Source: Patescibacteria group bacterium
Lineage (GTDB): Bacteria > Patescibacteria > Dojkabacteria > J137
Length of the DNA: 64,000 bases
Assembly: GCA_963169855.1 (NCBI GenBank)
Contig: CAUJCN010000002.1
Span: 753,812-817,811 of the forward strand
Direction: 5' to 3'
Under the pieces are notes generated by a model. That model was not told the origin of the DNA and ran no database searches. It was given only the letters and a program-made list of their open reading frames with translations. A program made the position numbers and the translations under genes. Shown here one piece after another: positions 27,401 through 35,906 of the stretch; within the stretch, counting starts at the first letter, position 1, and every line of letters starts with the position of its first letter.

Positions 27401-29176
27401 TTCTTGGAAAGCCAAAACTCCCAAGTACTGATTTGCAAAACCGAAAGTAGTACCTACTCCACTAACTCCATAAGATTGAAGTCGAGAAGATGCACTTGAA
27501 GTTGAATAATCAGAGCTTTGTAGTTCAATTGTAGCTTGATCTACTTGTGCCGCGTTACCCATTACATCAATGTTAGCTCCCCCGTCTCCGCCGTAAACAT
27601 ATAATCTACTGTTGTTTCCAATTCCTCCAAAATTCGTGTCTGTTCCCAAGAGAACATCTCCATCGTTTTCTATTCGTAAAGCAGTTTGGCTAGTTGTTTG
27701 ACTGAAAAGATCAAAAGAAGATGATCCAGGTCCTAAAGCACCCACTCTCAATTGCCACTCTTGTGTTCCAAGTTGTGTATTTCGCAAAGCCATTAAAGGT
27801 CTTGCTCCCTCGACTGTTACACCTTTTCTATGAATAACGAAAGTTCTTGTTGTTACATTCGCAGTAAAGGCTGGAGTAACTGTAAAGTTAGTTCCTGTTC
27901 CACCTACTGTAACTACTCTAGATTGAGTCGATTGTAAGTTAGGAACAATATAGTCTCCCACGTTAAGTGTTATTACCGCATCAGTTGTGAATGTTGAGTT
28001 TCCGTTTACAGCAGTCATTGTAGTAGCACCACTTGTAGAACCTGATCCACCAGTTACGATATGTACTTGAGACGTAGCTGTTGTTGTTGCAACCCCCAAA
28101 GTCCCATCGGCTCCTAATCTCATCTTCTCTGCTCCATTGGTTTCGAAGGCTAGACTAAAGTTATCGTTAGTACCAAGTACTGCTAATGCTCCAAAAGAAT
28201 CTCCACCATCGTGGAAACAAGTTATACACGGAGATCCTGCTAATAGGTCAAATGTTGTTGTACCATCATCGAAATAAAGGTTGCTTCCATTAAACCAAAG
28301 GTCTCCAGCGTTAGGAGCTGCTACATCCACTGCAGCACTTGGTGTGAGATTTAGTTGTGCAGCTGTTGTCGTGTTCGCCCCTATATCTAACCAGGCTGCT
28401 GTTGTAGCACCAGCACCAATTCCTGTAAATCCTCCGTTAGCTACTTGGAAAACCGTGGTTGATGTATTTTGTAATCTTAATAAATCTGGAGTTCCTGCTC
28501 CGTTTTCGTTGATATTTAATAGAGGGTTAGCTGTGTTAGCTGTAGTTTCAAGGTTTATAAGAGTATTAGCACTTGTAGTTGTTTGAACAGCTCCAGGTCT
28601 AAATTGTACAAAGTCTGCGGAAGTTAAATTATCTAAGTAAGAAGCTGATACAGCATATCTAGCAGAAGCTACATCTCTAATTTCTACTCTACTGAATGTC
28701 TCGGAGAATGTACTCGTTCCTGTTGGATCGAATTCTATTTCTATCCAAAGATCTGTTGCTGAGAAGTCTACTCCTCCGTTACTTATACAAGGGTCTGCAT
28801 TGTCTGTCCAATTACCATCTGTTCCAGTATCACTTACTACGTTACATATACTATTGATTTCTAGATTGAATATTCCGTTGTATCGACCAATCTCTGTATT
28901 TATGTGATCTTCTGAGAAAAGAAGATTTCCTGCTGTTGGATCATCATAGATATTTACTCTAAAGTCGCAAGTGTCATTACTGTTTCCTGCTACTACGCAA
29001 GCTGGTGATCCTGTGTCGATGTTTGTTCCATCTACTAGGTTTACTATTTTACTTTGGAAGTTTAGGGTATTTGATGATGCTGAAACGGAGCTACTCGTGG
29101 CGGTGGAGAAAAGTACGCCAATAGAAATAGCTATACTGAATACAAGTGATCTTTTTAAAAATAGTTTTATTTTCAT
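21404..29176 (-). CDS. Giant secreted fibre protein with Cys-paired repeats, Asp-box propeller and S74 chaperone motif
   Basis: 2590 residues. Signal peptide (MKIKLFLKRSLVFSIAISIG, cut near SVSA). A N-terminal domain (LNFQSKIVNLVDGTNIDTG) is followed by long Gly/Thr/Asn-rich repeats (LAVNGGDITTTNATANLF, ATTVNIGGASNTINLGGG) with nine Cys-x9/10-Cys hairpins (TGCTIDATTGDLDCSG type). Around residues 1945-2230 six Asp-box motifs of the form SSDYGVTW predict a beta-propeller. Ser2331 lies in TSDERLKTDI, the S74 intramolecular chaperone motif known from phage tail spikes and fibres; a coiled coil and a lectin-like end (ITLTPIDYLSGY) follow. I infer a trimeric or fibrous surface adhesin. Both strands look open here because of the low-complexity repeats. 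Confidence 0.9.
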   Translation of the reverse strand: MKIKLFLKRSLVFSIAISIGVLFSTATSSSVSASSNTLNFQSKIVNLVDGTNIDTGSPACVVAGNSNDTCDFRVNIYDDPTAGNLLFSEDHINTEIGRYNGIFNLEINSICNVVSDTGTDGNWTDNADPCISNGGVDFSATDLWIEIEFDPTGTSTFSETFSRVEIRDVASARYAVSASYLDNLTSADFVQFRPGAVQTTTSANTLINLETTANTANPLLNINENGAGTPDLLRLQNTSTTVFQVANGGFTGIGAGATTAAWLDIGANTTTAAQLNLTPSAAVDVAAPNAGDLWFNGSNLYFDDGTTTFDLLAGSPCITCFHDGGDSFGALAVLGTNDNFSLAFETNGAEKMRLGADGTLGVATTTATSQVHIVTGGSGSTSGATTMTAVNGNSTFTTDAVITLNVGDYIVPNLQSTQSRVVTVGGTGTNFTVTPAFTANVTTRTFVIHRKGVTVEGARPLMALRNTQLGTQEWQLRVGALGPGSSSFDLFSQTTSQTALRIENDGDVLLGTDTNFGGIGNNSRLYVYGGDGGANIDVMGNAAQVDQATIELQSSDYSTSSASSRLQSYGVSGVGTTFGFANQYLGVLAFQEMDSALIATSNDTDLTFITDALVRATFDGTSGDLILTNDLAVNGGDISSTSATVNVFTSAGATTFNVGRTGATGTMNLMGGSADTGCTINGVTGDFTCTGNIVGGASGDFFEQGGNSFSANAVLGTNDNFSLSFETNGTTHATLSTAGDFTFNNDLAVNGGDLTTTAATFNLLNTNATTVNAFGATTTLNLAGGVGSTGCTIDGSGNIDCTGLFNGVDLTDVLLNGGNTFGGPVTFGSNDNFALNFETNNVTQMSISNAGDVTINNDLAVNGGDITTTNATANLFTTNATTINMGDAANTINFGGGSGSTGCTMDTTTGSIDCSGNGTFGGDVNVNGGDLITTAGTFNLVNAGATSINGFGAATTVNLGIAGASGTMNLMGGDASTGCTVDGTAGNFSCTNNATFGGDLAVNGGDITTTNATANIFNTNATTVNIGGASNTINLGGGDASTGCTIDATTGDLDCSGLINGVDLTNVLVNGGNTFGGPVILGSNDNFVLNFETNNVTHMSIGTGGDVTINNDLAVNGGDITTTNATANLFQTNATTVNIGGASNIINFGGGSGSTGCTMDTTTGSIDCTGNGTFGGDVNVNGGDLITSAATFNLINTNATTVNGFGAATTVNLGIAGASGTMNLMGGSASTGCTIDGTTGDLDCSGLINGVDLSQAYIQNGNTFGANAVLGTNDNFSLSLETNGTTHATLSTAGNLTLNNDLAINGGDLTTTAGTFNLVNTGATVINGFGAATTINLGIAGASGTMNLMGGDASTGCTVDGTAGNFSCTNNATFGGDLAVNGGDITTTNATANIFNTNATTVNIGGASNTINLGGGDASTGCTIDATTGDLDCSGLINGVDLSNVILQGGNTFGGAMTIGTNDNFGFNFETNGATQVAISNAGDVTVNQDLTVSGTTGIGTAANSASWLDIGANTTTTAQLNLSPSAAVDVSAPNAGDLWFNGTNLYFDDGTTTHDLLAGGACTTCFHQNGDSFGALAVLGTNDTFGLAFETDGTTRLTLDTSGHLTPNVDDTYDLGSTTNRFRDLYLGPATLNIGTSADDYDISFDTAGVGSLVFNEAGEDDDLRIEGDTEANLFFVDASTDRIGIGLNNPTALLSIQAATAAQSSLRIVSSAGVNPAAPNSGDLWWNGTNLNFRTATVNIDLLANCAISACFYQNGNTFGAGAVLGTNDAFGLAFETSGTTRLAIDAVGAITQTFPGTTTTGYTQVANSLTSGRGFDITSTSTAFTGDLHRIALTGNNAANTGDLLELIISGPASAARALFIENQGIGTSMRVNDVAADTTPFIIDNAGNVGVQYDTPGRSLDVFNDASINNNLVVQTDGGALYGSNIVQQDSFEIDESSFSTAWFSRSNHGLLSAPTGIGMSSNGRYVSVVEGGEQIRESSDFGLTWNLRGGALSWTSVEVSAIGKYQIATAAGSQLQVSSDYGVTWVAREAARTWDESAISADGRYITAVVGNGTPGFIYTSSDYGVTWTQRESSRLWNGAGMSSDGKHQAAVAFGGQIYVSSDYGVTWTARDANRNWSEGMVVSSNGQYMTAAVEGGNIYTSSDYGVTWTARESARQWSDTAMTSDGRIQFATFRTGIAGNDSFMSFDHGVTWTAAGDNFQDTVNQRFIAMTPNGKYLYVTQDNGNLRASIATSRASGGSLAINTVHDATSQVSVFRNAPAGTRQFGLRIEVDGNSDDARGIRIQANSDNCSTTGICRFIDIVDGDGTAIQSIRSNAGTLEFGGTSDERLKTDIAPTTIEGLQSLMGIVISDFRRIESEGKVETAGDLQTGFIAQNLLEAFPSAVYLEDTGYYSISTTRLLPLTMKAVQELNTKVDDNEVILETIGLTVDSQNVSLADLGDVVNTHATELLTLATADADQISLYTALETRVAGLETSVAALDLRLAAVEGARGGVNYQPQIDALSARVTAIENGTLKDTATILIDTSFVEVTFAQAFAEAPIITLTPIDYLSGYAISEVTEAGFRIIIAEPAVVDVVFNWVAVEK
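24852..25147. repeat. Internal duplication in the fibre gene, copy A
   Basis: About 296 bases repeated at 25986-26281 (distance 1134 bases, 378 codons) with roughly six mismatches by eye, so the duplication is recent or kept alike by conversion. Confidence 0.85.
25986..26281. repeat. Internal duplication in the fibre gene, copy B
   Basis: Partner of 24852-25147. It keeps the reading frame and contains two of the Cys-paired modules. Confidence 0.85.
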
Positions 29177-29334
29177 GCTGTGCAGGCGTTTAAAATATTA
29201 AGTCCATCATACCTATTCGGTGTAATGTCCTATTGTTTTGTACAAGTGGCTAATATGTATTCAATCATATTTAAAAATTGATGTCAACATTTTCTAATAA
29301 AAATATTATATTAGTCAAAAATTATTGAAAAGAA

Positions 29335-29374
29335 AAGGCTGCAGATTCAATTTCAAAAATGAACCTACAGCCTT
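29335..29374 (-). terminator. Hairpin after gyrA
   Basis: AAGGCTG and CAGCCTT pair (7 bp) around a long loop with a possible inner TTCA/TGAA stem; the minus strand continues TTCTTTTC. It lies 18 bases after the gyrA stop. Confidence 0.5.
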
Positions 29375-29391
29375 AATTAATTGCTTAGTGA

Positions 29392-32007
29392 TTAAACTAT
29401 AGCTACAGCAGCAACCTTATCTCCATCCTTAACTCTGATTAAAATAACTCCAGTGGTTTGTCTATTTCTTAATGGTAAGTTGTTCGTAGGAATCTTAATT
29501 CCTTGACCCTTTGTACTTAAGATTAACAGTTCTCTTTGAGGGTGGTCTAGGATTCTGGCTACAACTAGTTTTCCAGTTTTGCTGTTCACCTTAGCTGCGA
29601 AAATACCAGAACCTCCTCTATTCTGCACTGTAAATTGTTTTAGCTCGGTCATCTTACCGAAACCATTTTCCGATACAGTAAGCATAAATACTTCTTCGTT
29701 TCTAACAATATCCATAGAGATTACTTCATCATCTTCTTTTAGCCTAATTCCCCTTACTCCTTGGGATGATCGGCCTGTTTCTCTAACATCTTCTTCTTTG
29801 AAGTGAATAGATTTTGCTTCTTTAGAAACTAGAATTACAGTATCTTCCCCAGTTGTTGGTTTTACCCAAATTAATTCATCGTTATCTGTTAATGAGATAG
29901 CTATCAATCCGTTAGATCTGATATTTTCGTATTCAGTAAGAGCTGTCTTTTTAATAGTTCCTTTCTTTGTAGCCATTAAAAGGAATTTATAGTCTTTTCC
30001 AAAGTTTTCTTTCTTAGCTTCACCTTCTTGAATTTCTTCTTCATCTAGAATATGACCTCCAGCGCTTCTTGTTAGAACGCTTGTTACGAGTTCGTTATTA
30101 GAGATGTTGATTAAATTAACAACAGGTAATCCCTTAGCTGTACGCTGATATTCTGGAACTTCGTGTACTTTTAACGCATAAACTTTCCCCAAATTTGTGA
30201 AGAACAAGATTTCGTCATGAGTCTTGCAGTTGAATACGTGTCTGATGGAATCATCTTCCTTAGTAGTAACGGCAATCTTTCCTGTTCCACCTCTATGTTG
30301 AACTGTATATGAGTCACCTTTGATTCTTTTTATGTATCCTTGAGTGCTGATCATTACGAATGCATCTTCGTTAGGAACTAAGTCCTCTTCGCTGAATTCA
30401 TCTACGTCTCCTTTGAATACTTTTGTTCTTCTTTCATCACCGAATTTATCGCTAATTTCACCAAGTCCTGTCTTAATAATTGTTAAGATAGCTTCAGGGG
30501 AACCTAAGATTTCGATAATTTCTTTTACTTTCTTCTTAATTTCTTTATATTCATTTTCGATCTTTTCTCTTTCAAGAGCAGCAAGTTTTCTTAACTGCAT
30601 ATCTAGGATAGCCTGAGCTTGAATTTCTGAAAGCTTAAACTTCTTCATTAAAGCTTCTTTAGCAACTTCTGCATCTGCAGATTTTCTAATTGTTGCAATA
30701 ACTTCGTCTAGATTGTCTAATGCAATCATTAAGCCTTCTAAAATATGTTCTCTTTCTTTTGCTTTTCCTAATTCGTGTTCATGCTTTCTTATTACGATTT
30801 CTTGTCTGTGAGTAATGAATAATTCAAGATATTCTCTTAAAGCAATCAACTTGGGTTCTCCATTAACCAATGCAAGCATATTTGCGTTGAATGATTTTTG
30901 AAGTTCAGTGTATTTATAAAGCTGATTTTCTACAGTCTTAGGTTTTGCTTCTTTCTTGAGTTCGACAACGATTCTAATTCCTTCTCGGTTAGATTCGTCT
31001 CTTAAGTCAGAGATTCCTTCAATTTTTTTATCTTTATAAAGTTGAGCAATCTTAGTTAATAACATTGATTTGTTCACTTGATATGGAAGTTCAGTAATGA
31101 TAATTCTGAACTTTCCTCCTTTCATTTCTTCGATCTCTGAAACGGCTCTCATTACAATTCCGCCTCTACCAGTTTCGTAAACAGCTTGGATATTCTTTTG
31201 GTTGAACATGTGTGCACCGGTAGGAAAATCTGGTCCTTTAATATCCTTCATTAATTCGCTAATAGCTATATCAGAAGAGAACTTATGGAATCTTGCTTTA
31301 GGTAACTTTTCGATATCAGCAACATTAAGGATGTCTTTTGAATAATCAATTTTTAGCTTTTTTATTTCATCGAAACTCCATAGGTTTCCATTGTCGATAG
31401 TTCGGATAGTAGCATTAATTACCTCTTTCAAGTTGTGTGGAGGGATCTTAGTAGCCATACCAACAGCAATACCCTCTCCTCCATTTATCAGCAGATTAGG
31501 AATAGCTGTAGGAAGAATAACAGGTTCTGTTTCGTTTCCATCGTAGTTTGGAACGTAATTAACTGTGTTCTCTACTCCCTCAAGCATTTTTGCTCCAAGT
31601 TTGGAAAGTCTAGCTTCGATGTATCTGGCAGCAGCTGCAGGGTCTCCGTCTATAGATCCGTAGTTTCCTTGTCCTTCAACAAGAACGTATCTCATATTGA
31701 ATTCCTGAGCCATTCTTACTAACGCATCGTTGATAGATGCATCTCCGTGAGGGTGGTATTTACCCATGGTATCTCCAGAAATTCTAGCTACTTTTTTGTA
31801 TGCAGAACCTGGCATAACACCCATCTTATACATTGAGTAAAGGATTCTTCTGTGTACAGGTTTTAGACCATCCCTAACATCAGGTAACGCTCTAGCCACA
31901 ATAACGCTCATGGCGTAACTGATGTAGCTTTGTTTAAGCTCTGTTACGATATCCTGATCGATAATATTTGGATTTGATTCTTTGATTTCTATTTCTTCGT
32001 TTTCCAT
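29392..32007 (-). CDS. gyrA: DNA gyrase subunit A
   Basis: 871 residues. Breakage-reunion domain with catalytic Tyr129 (ARYIEARLS), the quinolone region SGDTMGKYHPHGDASIND, coiled coil, and a C-terminal beta-pinwheel including QHRGGTGK, QNRGGSG and the GyrA-box-like GRSSQGVRGIRL. Makes double-strand breaks for supercoiling together with GyrB. The residue equal to E. coli Ser83 is Ala, as in mycobacteria, which is known to lower natural quinolone binding. 11 bases behind gyrB. Confidence 0.96.
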   Translation of the reverse strand: MENEEIEIKESNPNIIDQDIVTELKQSYISYAMSVIVARALPDVRDGLKPVHRRILYSMYKMGVMPGSAYKKVARISGDTMGKYHPHGDASINDALVRMAQEFNMRYVLVEGQGNYGSIDGDPAAAARYIEARLSKLGAKMLEGVENTVNYVPNYDGNETEPVILPTAIPNLLINGGEGIAVGMATKIPPHNLKEVINATIRTIDNGNLWSFDEIKKLKIDYSKDILNVADIEKLPKARFHKFSSDIAISELMKDIKGPDFPTGAHMFNQKNIQAVYETGRGGIVMRAVSEIEEMKGGKFRIIITELPYQVNKSMLLTKIAQLYKDKKIEGISDLRDESNREGIRIVVELKKEAKPKTVENQLYKYTELQKSFNANMLALVNGEPKLIALREYLELFITHRQEIVIRKHEHELGKAKEREHILEGLMIALDNLDEVIATIRKSADAEVAKEALMKKFKLSEIQAQAILDMQLRKLAALEREKIENEYKEIKKKVKEIIEILGSPEAILTIIKTGLGEISDKFGDERRTKVFKGDVDEFSEEDLVPNEDAFVMISTQGYIKRIKGDSYTVQHRGGTGKIAVTTKEDDSIRHVFNCKTHDEILFFTNLGKVYALKVHEVPEYQRTAKGLPVVNLINISNNELVTSVLTRSAGGHILDEEEIQEGEAKKENFGKDYKFLLMATKKGTIKKTALTEYENIRSNGLIAISLTDNDELIWVKPTTGEDTVILVSKEAKSIHFKEEDVRETGRSSQGVRGIRLKEDDEVISMDIVRNEEVFMLTVSENGFGKMTELKQFTVQNRGGSGIFAAKVNSKTGKLVVARILDHPQRELLILSTKGQGIKIPTNNLPLRNRQTTGVILIRVKDGDKVAAVAIV

Positions 32008-32018
32008 AGTTAATATTC

Positions 32019-33932
32019 TTATAGGTCGATATCTGCGTAAATACTATTAGTTTCGATAAACTTCTTTCTAGGAGCAACTTCTTCTCCCATCAACACATCG
32101 AACATTTTGTTTGCTTCCTCGGCATCCCCAACAGTAACTCGTTTTAGAATTCTAGTTTTAGGATTCATTGTTGTTTCCCATAATTGTTCTGGATTCATTT
32201 CTCCCAAACCTTTAAATCGCTGAATATGAGGTGCCTTTGAAGATTTTCTAGATTTTAGAAGTTCTTCCTTAGCTGCATCATCTTTTACCCATAAACTATC
32301 ATTTGGACCGAAAATAACCTTATACAAAGGAGGTTGAGACATGTAAACGTGACCTCTTTCCAAAATTTCTTTAAAGAATCGATAGAACAAAGTTAATAGC
32401 AATGTATTAATGTGGTTTCCATCTACATCGGCATCGGCCATCAATACGATTGTGTGGTATCTTAACTTAGACATATCTAAGCTTTCACCAATTCCTACTC
32501 CTAATGCTCTAATTAAGTCACTAATTTCGTTATTAGCTAATACTTTATCAAGTCTATACTTCTCTACATTTAGTGGTTTTCCTCTTAGAGGGAAGATAGC
32601 TTGAATATGTCTATCTCTACCCTGCTTCGCAGATCCACCAGCAGAGTCTCCTTCTACGATCATTAATTCTGATTCTGAAGGAATTCTACTTGAACAGTCA
32701 GCTAATTTGCCAGGAAGTCCTCCTCCTTCGAATACTCCCTTTCTAACAACTGCTTCTCTAGCGGCCTTAGCAGCAGATCTGGCTTTGTTAGCTAAGATAA
32801 CCTTGTTAAGTATATTTCTTGCTTCTGTAGGATTTTCCTTCATGAAGAGTTTTAAATCCTCCTCAACTATCTTTCTTACAGCCTGTGTTACTTCAGTGTT
32901 ATTTAATTTATTTTTGGTCTGACCTTCGAACTGCGGTTCAGCAAGCTTAACAGCGATTGCTGCAGTTAAACCTTCTCTAACATCATCTCCAGTTAGTTTA
33001 ATTTCTTTGTCCTTTTCTGTTCCAAATTCCTCTAAATAAGAGTTAATACTCTTTGTTAAAGCCATTCTTAATCCAGAAATGTGTGTTCCTCCGTCTGGTG
33101 TATTAACATTGTTTGCGAAAGCGTATTCACTAGCTTGAATATCATCTGTATACTGAAGTGCTACTTCTACCTCGATATCATCTATAGAATTCTTAGCGTG
33201 GAATATGTTTTTTTGAATAGCTTTTTGATCTTTGTTTAAATGTCTTACATAAGATTTTAATCCCCCTTCAAAATGGAACGCGAAGAAGTCCTCTTCCCCA
33301 TTTCTTTTTTCAGTAATTTCGAATGTTATTCCTCCATTTAGGTAAGCATCTTGTCGTACTCTTTGAACTACAGTTTTATAATTGAATGTAGTGTTTTTGA
33401 AGATAGATGCATCGGGCTTGAATGTAACTTTTGTTCCTTTTAGGTTTGTTTTTCCGATTTCTTCGACAGGTTTATCAGGCACTCCAATTTTATAACTTTG
33501 GAAATAAGTTTTTCCGTTTTTATACACTTCAATTTGACACCATTCGCTTAGAGCGTTTACAACTGAAAGTCCCACTCCGTGAAGACCAGAACTTACTTTG
33601 TAAGTGTTTTTATCGAATTTTCCTCCTGCGTGAAGAACAGTAGCTGCTAATTCTAAAGCACTAACTTTTTCTACAGGGTGAATATCTACAGGAATACCTC
33701 TACCGTTATCTTGAATGGTTACGGATCCATCTTCGTTTAAAGTTAAAGAAATTGTATTGGCATGACCAGCAAGAGCTTCGTCGATACCATTGTGTAAAAT
33801 TTCCCAGATTAAGTGATGTAGACCAGCATCATCTGTTCCTCCGATATACATGGCTGGTCTCTTTCGAACCGCTTCTAACCCTTTTAGGACTGTGATATTG
33901 GAAGCATTGTAGTCTATGTTATTATTTTCCAT
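32019..33932 (-). CDS. gyrB: DNA gyrase subunit B
   Basis: 637 residues. GHKL ATPase (ILHNGIDEALAGHA, QDNGRGIPVDIH, VSSGLHGVGLSVVNALS), transducer, then TOPRIM with EGDSAGGSAKQGRDR and LMADADVDGNHI, ending KFIETNSIYADIDL. Supplies the ATPase of gyrase. I choose the ATG at 33932 (MENNNIDYN) because TAAAAT ends 7 bases before it; the longer start at 33941 overlaps that box. Leads the gyrB-gyrA unit. Confidence 0.95.
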   Translation of the reverse strand: MENNNIDYNASNITVLKGLEAVRKRPAMYIGGTDDAGLHHLIWEILHNGIDEALAGHANTISLTLNEDGSVTIQDNGRGIPVDIHPVEKVSALELAATVLHAGGKFDKNTYKVSSGLHGVGLSVVNALSEWCQIEVYKNGKTYFQSYKIGVPDKPVEEIGKTNLKGTKVTFKPDASIFKNTTFNYKTVVQRVRQDAYLNGGITFEITEKRNGEEDFFAFHFEGGLKSYVRHLNKDQKAIQKNIFHAKNSIDDIEVEVALQYTDDIQASEYAFANNVNTPDGGTHISGLRMALTKSINSYLEEFGTEKDKEIKLTGDDVREGLTAAIAVKLAEPQFEGQTKNKLNNTEVTQAVRKIVEEDLKLFMKENPTEARNILNKVILANKARSAAKAAREAVVRKGVFEGGGLPGKLADCSSRIPSESELMIVEGDSAGGSAKQGRDRHIQAIFPLRGKPLNVEKYRLDKVLANNEISDLIRALGVGIGESLDMSKLRYHTIVLMADADVDGNHINTLLLTLFYRFFKEILERGHVYMSQPPLYKVIFGPNDSLWVKDDAAKEELLKSRKSSKAPHIQRFKGLGEMNPEQLWETTMNPKTRILKRVTVGDAEEANKMFDVLMGEEVAPRKKFIETNSIYADIDL

Positions 33933-33939
33933 ACTGACC

Positions 33940-33945
33940 ATTTTA
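33940..33945 (-). promoter_or_regulatory. -10 box of gyrB-gyrA
   Basis: Minus-strand TAAAAT, 7 bases, ATG at 33932; TTCAAA about 16 bases upstream is a fair -35 element. Confidence 0.55.
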
Positions 33946-34030
33946 ACCTAAAGATCCAGTTTTTTGAACAAATTAATTTACCGAAATGTAAAGTTTTGCA
34001 ATGAATTCTATAGAAAGAATTTCTCCTAAC

Positions 34031-34618
34031 TCAGTTCTCATTAAAAATCTCTCTCAATTTAGATTCATCCATTATTACTTCGGCGACTTCCTGTGCAGCT
34101 TCCTCTGCATCTTCTTCTGCATTAATAGTTAAGATAGGCCGATCTGCTCTATTTGTTCTAAGGAGTACAGGCAAAGTTTTTCCAACAAATGCTCGGAATA
34201 CGTTTACTGGCTTTATTCCGTAAATCTTTACAATGTTTAAGAGGAAAATCTGCAAATCATAATCGCTGATATTGGCAATAAGTCTTGCTAGGTTTGATAT
34301 TTGAAGTGCAAATTCTTTACTGTTGAGTATATTTTCCGCAACATTAAGATGTGAAAGTTCGCTTTTGAATTGCTCGAACAATGCGGTTTCTATATCGGCT
34401 TCAAGTTGCTCTGGGGGGAATATTTGAGACAGGATTGGTCTTGCTTCTAGATAGCTACTTCTAACTGGTCTGATAATTTCGAAAAATCTTAAAGCAAAGT
34501 TCTGCTCTGATTCTTCTGGAAGTCTTAGTACTTCCTCGAAAAAGTTTATAAATCTTTCCGCAGTATTTGTTTCTTCGAAATGTGGCATTCGAATTTGAAA
34601 TTTCCCAGCATCTGTCAT
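34031..34618 (-). CDS. Unknown helical protein
   Basis: 195 residues, acidic, predicted all-helical, no signal peptide, with an Asp/Glu/Ala-rich stretch near the end (NAEEDAEEAAQEVAEV). No family recognised. Stands alone between gyrB and the GT-C gene on the same strand. Similar in style, not obviously in sequence, to the unassigned proteins at 35907, 54093, 57488 and 62395. Confidence 0.6.
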   Translation of the reverse strand: MTDAGKFQIRMPHFEETNTAERFINFFEEVLRLPEESEQNFALRFFEIIRPVRSSYLEARPILSQIFPPEQLEADIETALFEQFKSELSHLNVAENILNSKEFALQISNLARLIANISDYDLQIFLLNIVKIYGIKPVNVFRAFVGKTLPVLLRTNRADRPILTINAEEDAEEAAQEVAEVIMDESKLREIFNEN

Positions 34619-34696
34619 AGGTTTGTTTTGTTACTGCCCGATGGTAACATAGAGGAAATAGGCTGAGAAGATTCCGCCAATTTTCGCTAACATTTA

Positions 34697-35836
34697 CTAA
34701 CTGTTGCTCTGTAAATAATACTCTGTTGGTGATTTCCACTGGACAGAAGATTCATTTAAATACTTTTGATGAAAGAATATTACTATCAATGTAGATAAAA
34801 TTAGTATGAAGGCGATAAACGCTTTTAATCTAATAGAGATTTTATTATTCAAAACGTATAAATAAGATATCAATAAGAAAGGAATTATAGGTATCAAAAC
34901 CCTGCCGGCTACTATAAAATCTATTATTCTACCCTCAAAAAAATTGTAAGGATATAGAGAATACAGTATTAATATTAGAACACTTGGGGCAATCATTAGT
35001 AGCTTATTCTTATACTTAGAAATAAATAAGGCAATAAACATTAGTGGGTAGATGGCTGTCAGGAGAATTAAGTATTTAGGCATATTTATACCTAAGTTAC
35101 CAAGACTAAAGACTTCCTCTCCACTTAAAGAGTATCCACTAGCAAAAAAAGATCCATATAAAAGTTTGTTTAAAATCATAATTAAGATTCCAAAAGGAAG
35201 CGCACCAAGAGCGATACTGAATGCTTTTTTGAACTTGTGTTCCTTTAATGTATAGAGAAGTAGGAAGGATGCAAATATGATTAGATTTGTATATCTTACT
35301 AAGGTCGCAATTCCAATAACCCCTCCAGTAATGTAGTTTTTTACTCTTAGATTGTTCTTATTTTCTAGGAACGTATATAGGAATATGTTTATGAATAGTA
35401 TAGAGAATATTTCAGAAAAAACAGTTCTAGAGAAGTAGATAAATGGTGGATAAAAGATGTAAAAAACAATAAAAAATTTCTCTACTTTAAGCTCTAGTAG
35501 TATCTTGTAGAAGAAAAAGGCACTTAATATAAACGCAGTGAATACAATAACAAAAACGTAATTCTCTCCTACAAATACTACAGGGAAAATGATAAGAGAA
35601 GCACCTAAATTGTATTTAGAAACACAGGTATGATTAGGAGCGAAATGTAATCCAGGGTAGTTATTAATATCATGACAATCGCTCTGAACTTCGTTGGTCA
35701 AAAGTCTGTAGGAATTTGCCAGGTACTGATTCTCATCTATAGAAATATATTTAGATGGATAGAATATTAGGAATAAGATGCTTAAAAAGATAATTGAAAG
35801 GATAAAGATCCGATGCCTTCTGAATAAGTTCGCCAT
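34697..35836 (-). CDS. GT-C type glycosyltransferase-like membrane protein
   Basis: 379 residues, about nine membrane segments. The first external loop carries ISIDENQYLANS (Asp-Glu motif used by ArnT/PMT-type GT-C enzymes) and further on VSKYNLGASLIIFP, matching the K-x-P-G-like segment of the same families. Such enzymes move a sugar from a polyprenyl phosphate to lipids or proteins outside the membrane. It lacks a large C-terminal soluble domain. Donor and acceptor cannot be told; secreted proteins in this window are possible acceptors (inference). Confidence 0.65.
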   Translation of the reverse strand: MANLFRRHRIFILSIIFLSILFLIFYPSKYISIDENQYLANSYRLLTNEVQSDCHDINNYPGLHFAPNHTCVSKYNLGASLIIFPVVFVGENYVFVIVFTAFILSAFFFYKILLELKVEKFFIVFYIFYPPFIYFSRTVFSEIFSILFINIFLYTFLENKNNLRVKNYITGGVIGIATLVRYTNLIIFASFLLLYTLKEHKFKKAFSIALGALPFGILIMILNKLLYGSFFASGYSLSGEEVFSLGNLGINMPKYLILLTAIYPLMFIALFISKYKNKLLMIAPSVLILILYSLYPYNFFEGRIIDFIVAGRVLIPIIPFLLISYLYVLNNKISIRLKAFIAFILILSTLIVIFFHQKYLNESSVQWKSPTEYYLQSNS

Positions 35837-35906
35837 TAAGTTATATGTGAGATTAGGAACAATAATAACTTAGTTATCCTAGAAGAATCAATGGAATTAT
35901 TAATTC

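Noticed and set aside
29392..32007. ParC instead of GyrA
   Set aside because: It is paired with gyrB and has a full C-terminal pinwheel including a GyrA-box-like segment.
34461..34739. Minus-strand 92-codon frame between the helical protein and the GT-C gene
   Set aside because: It overlaps both neighbours in another frame, is Arg/Asn/Tyr-rich in a shadow-like way, and has no promoter.
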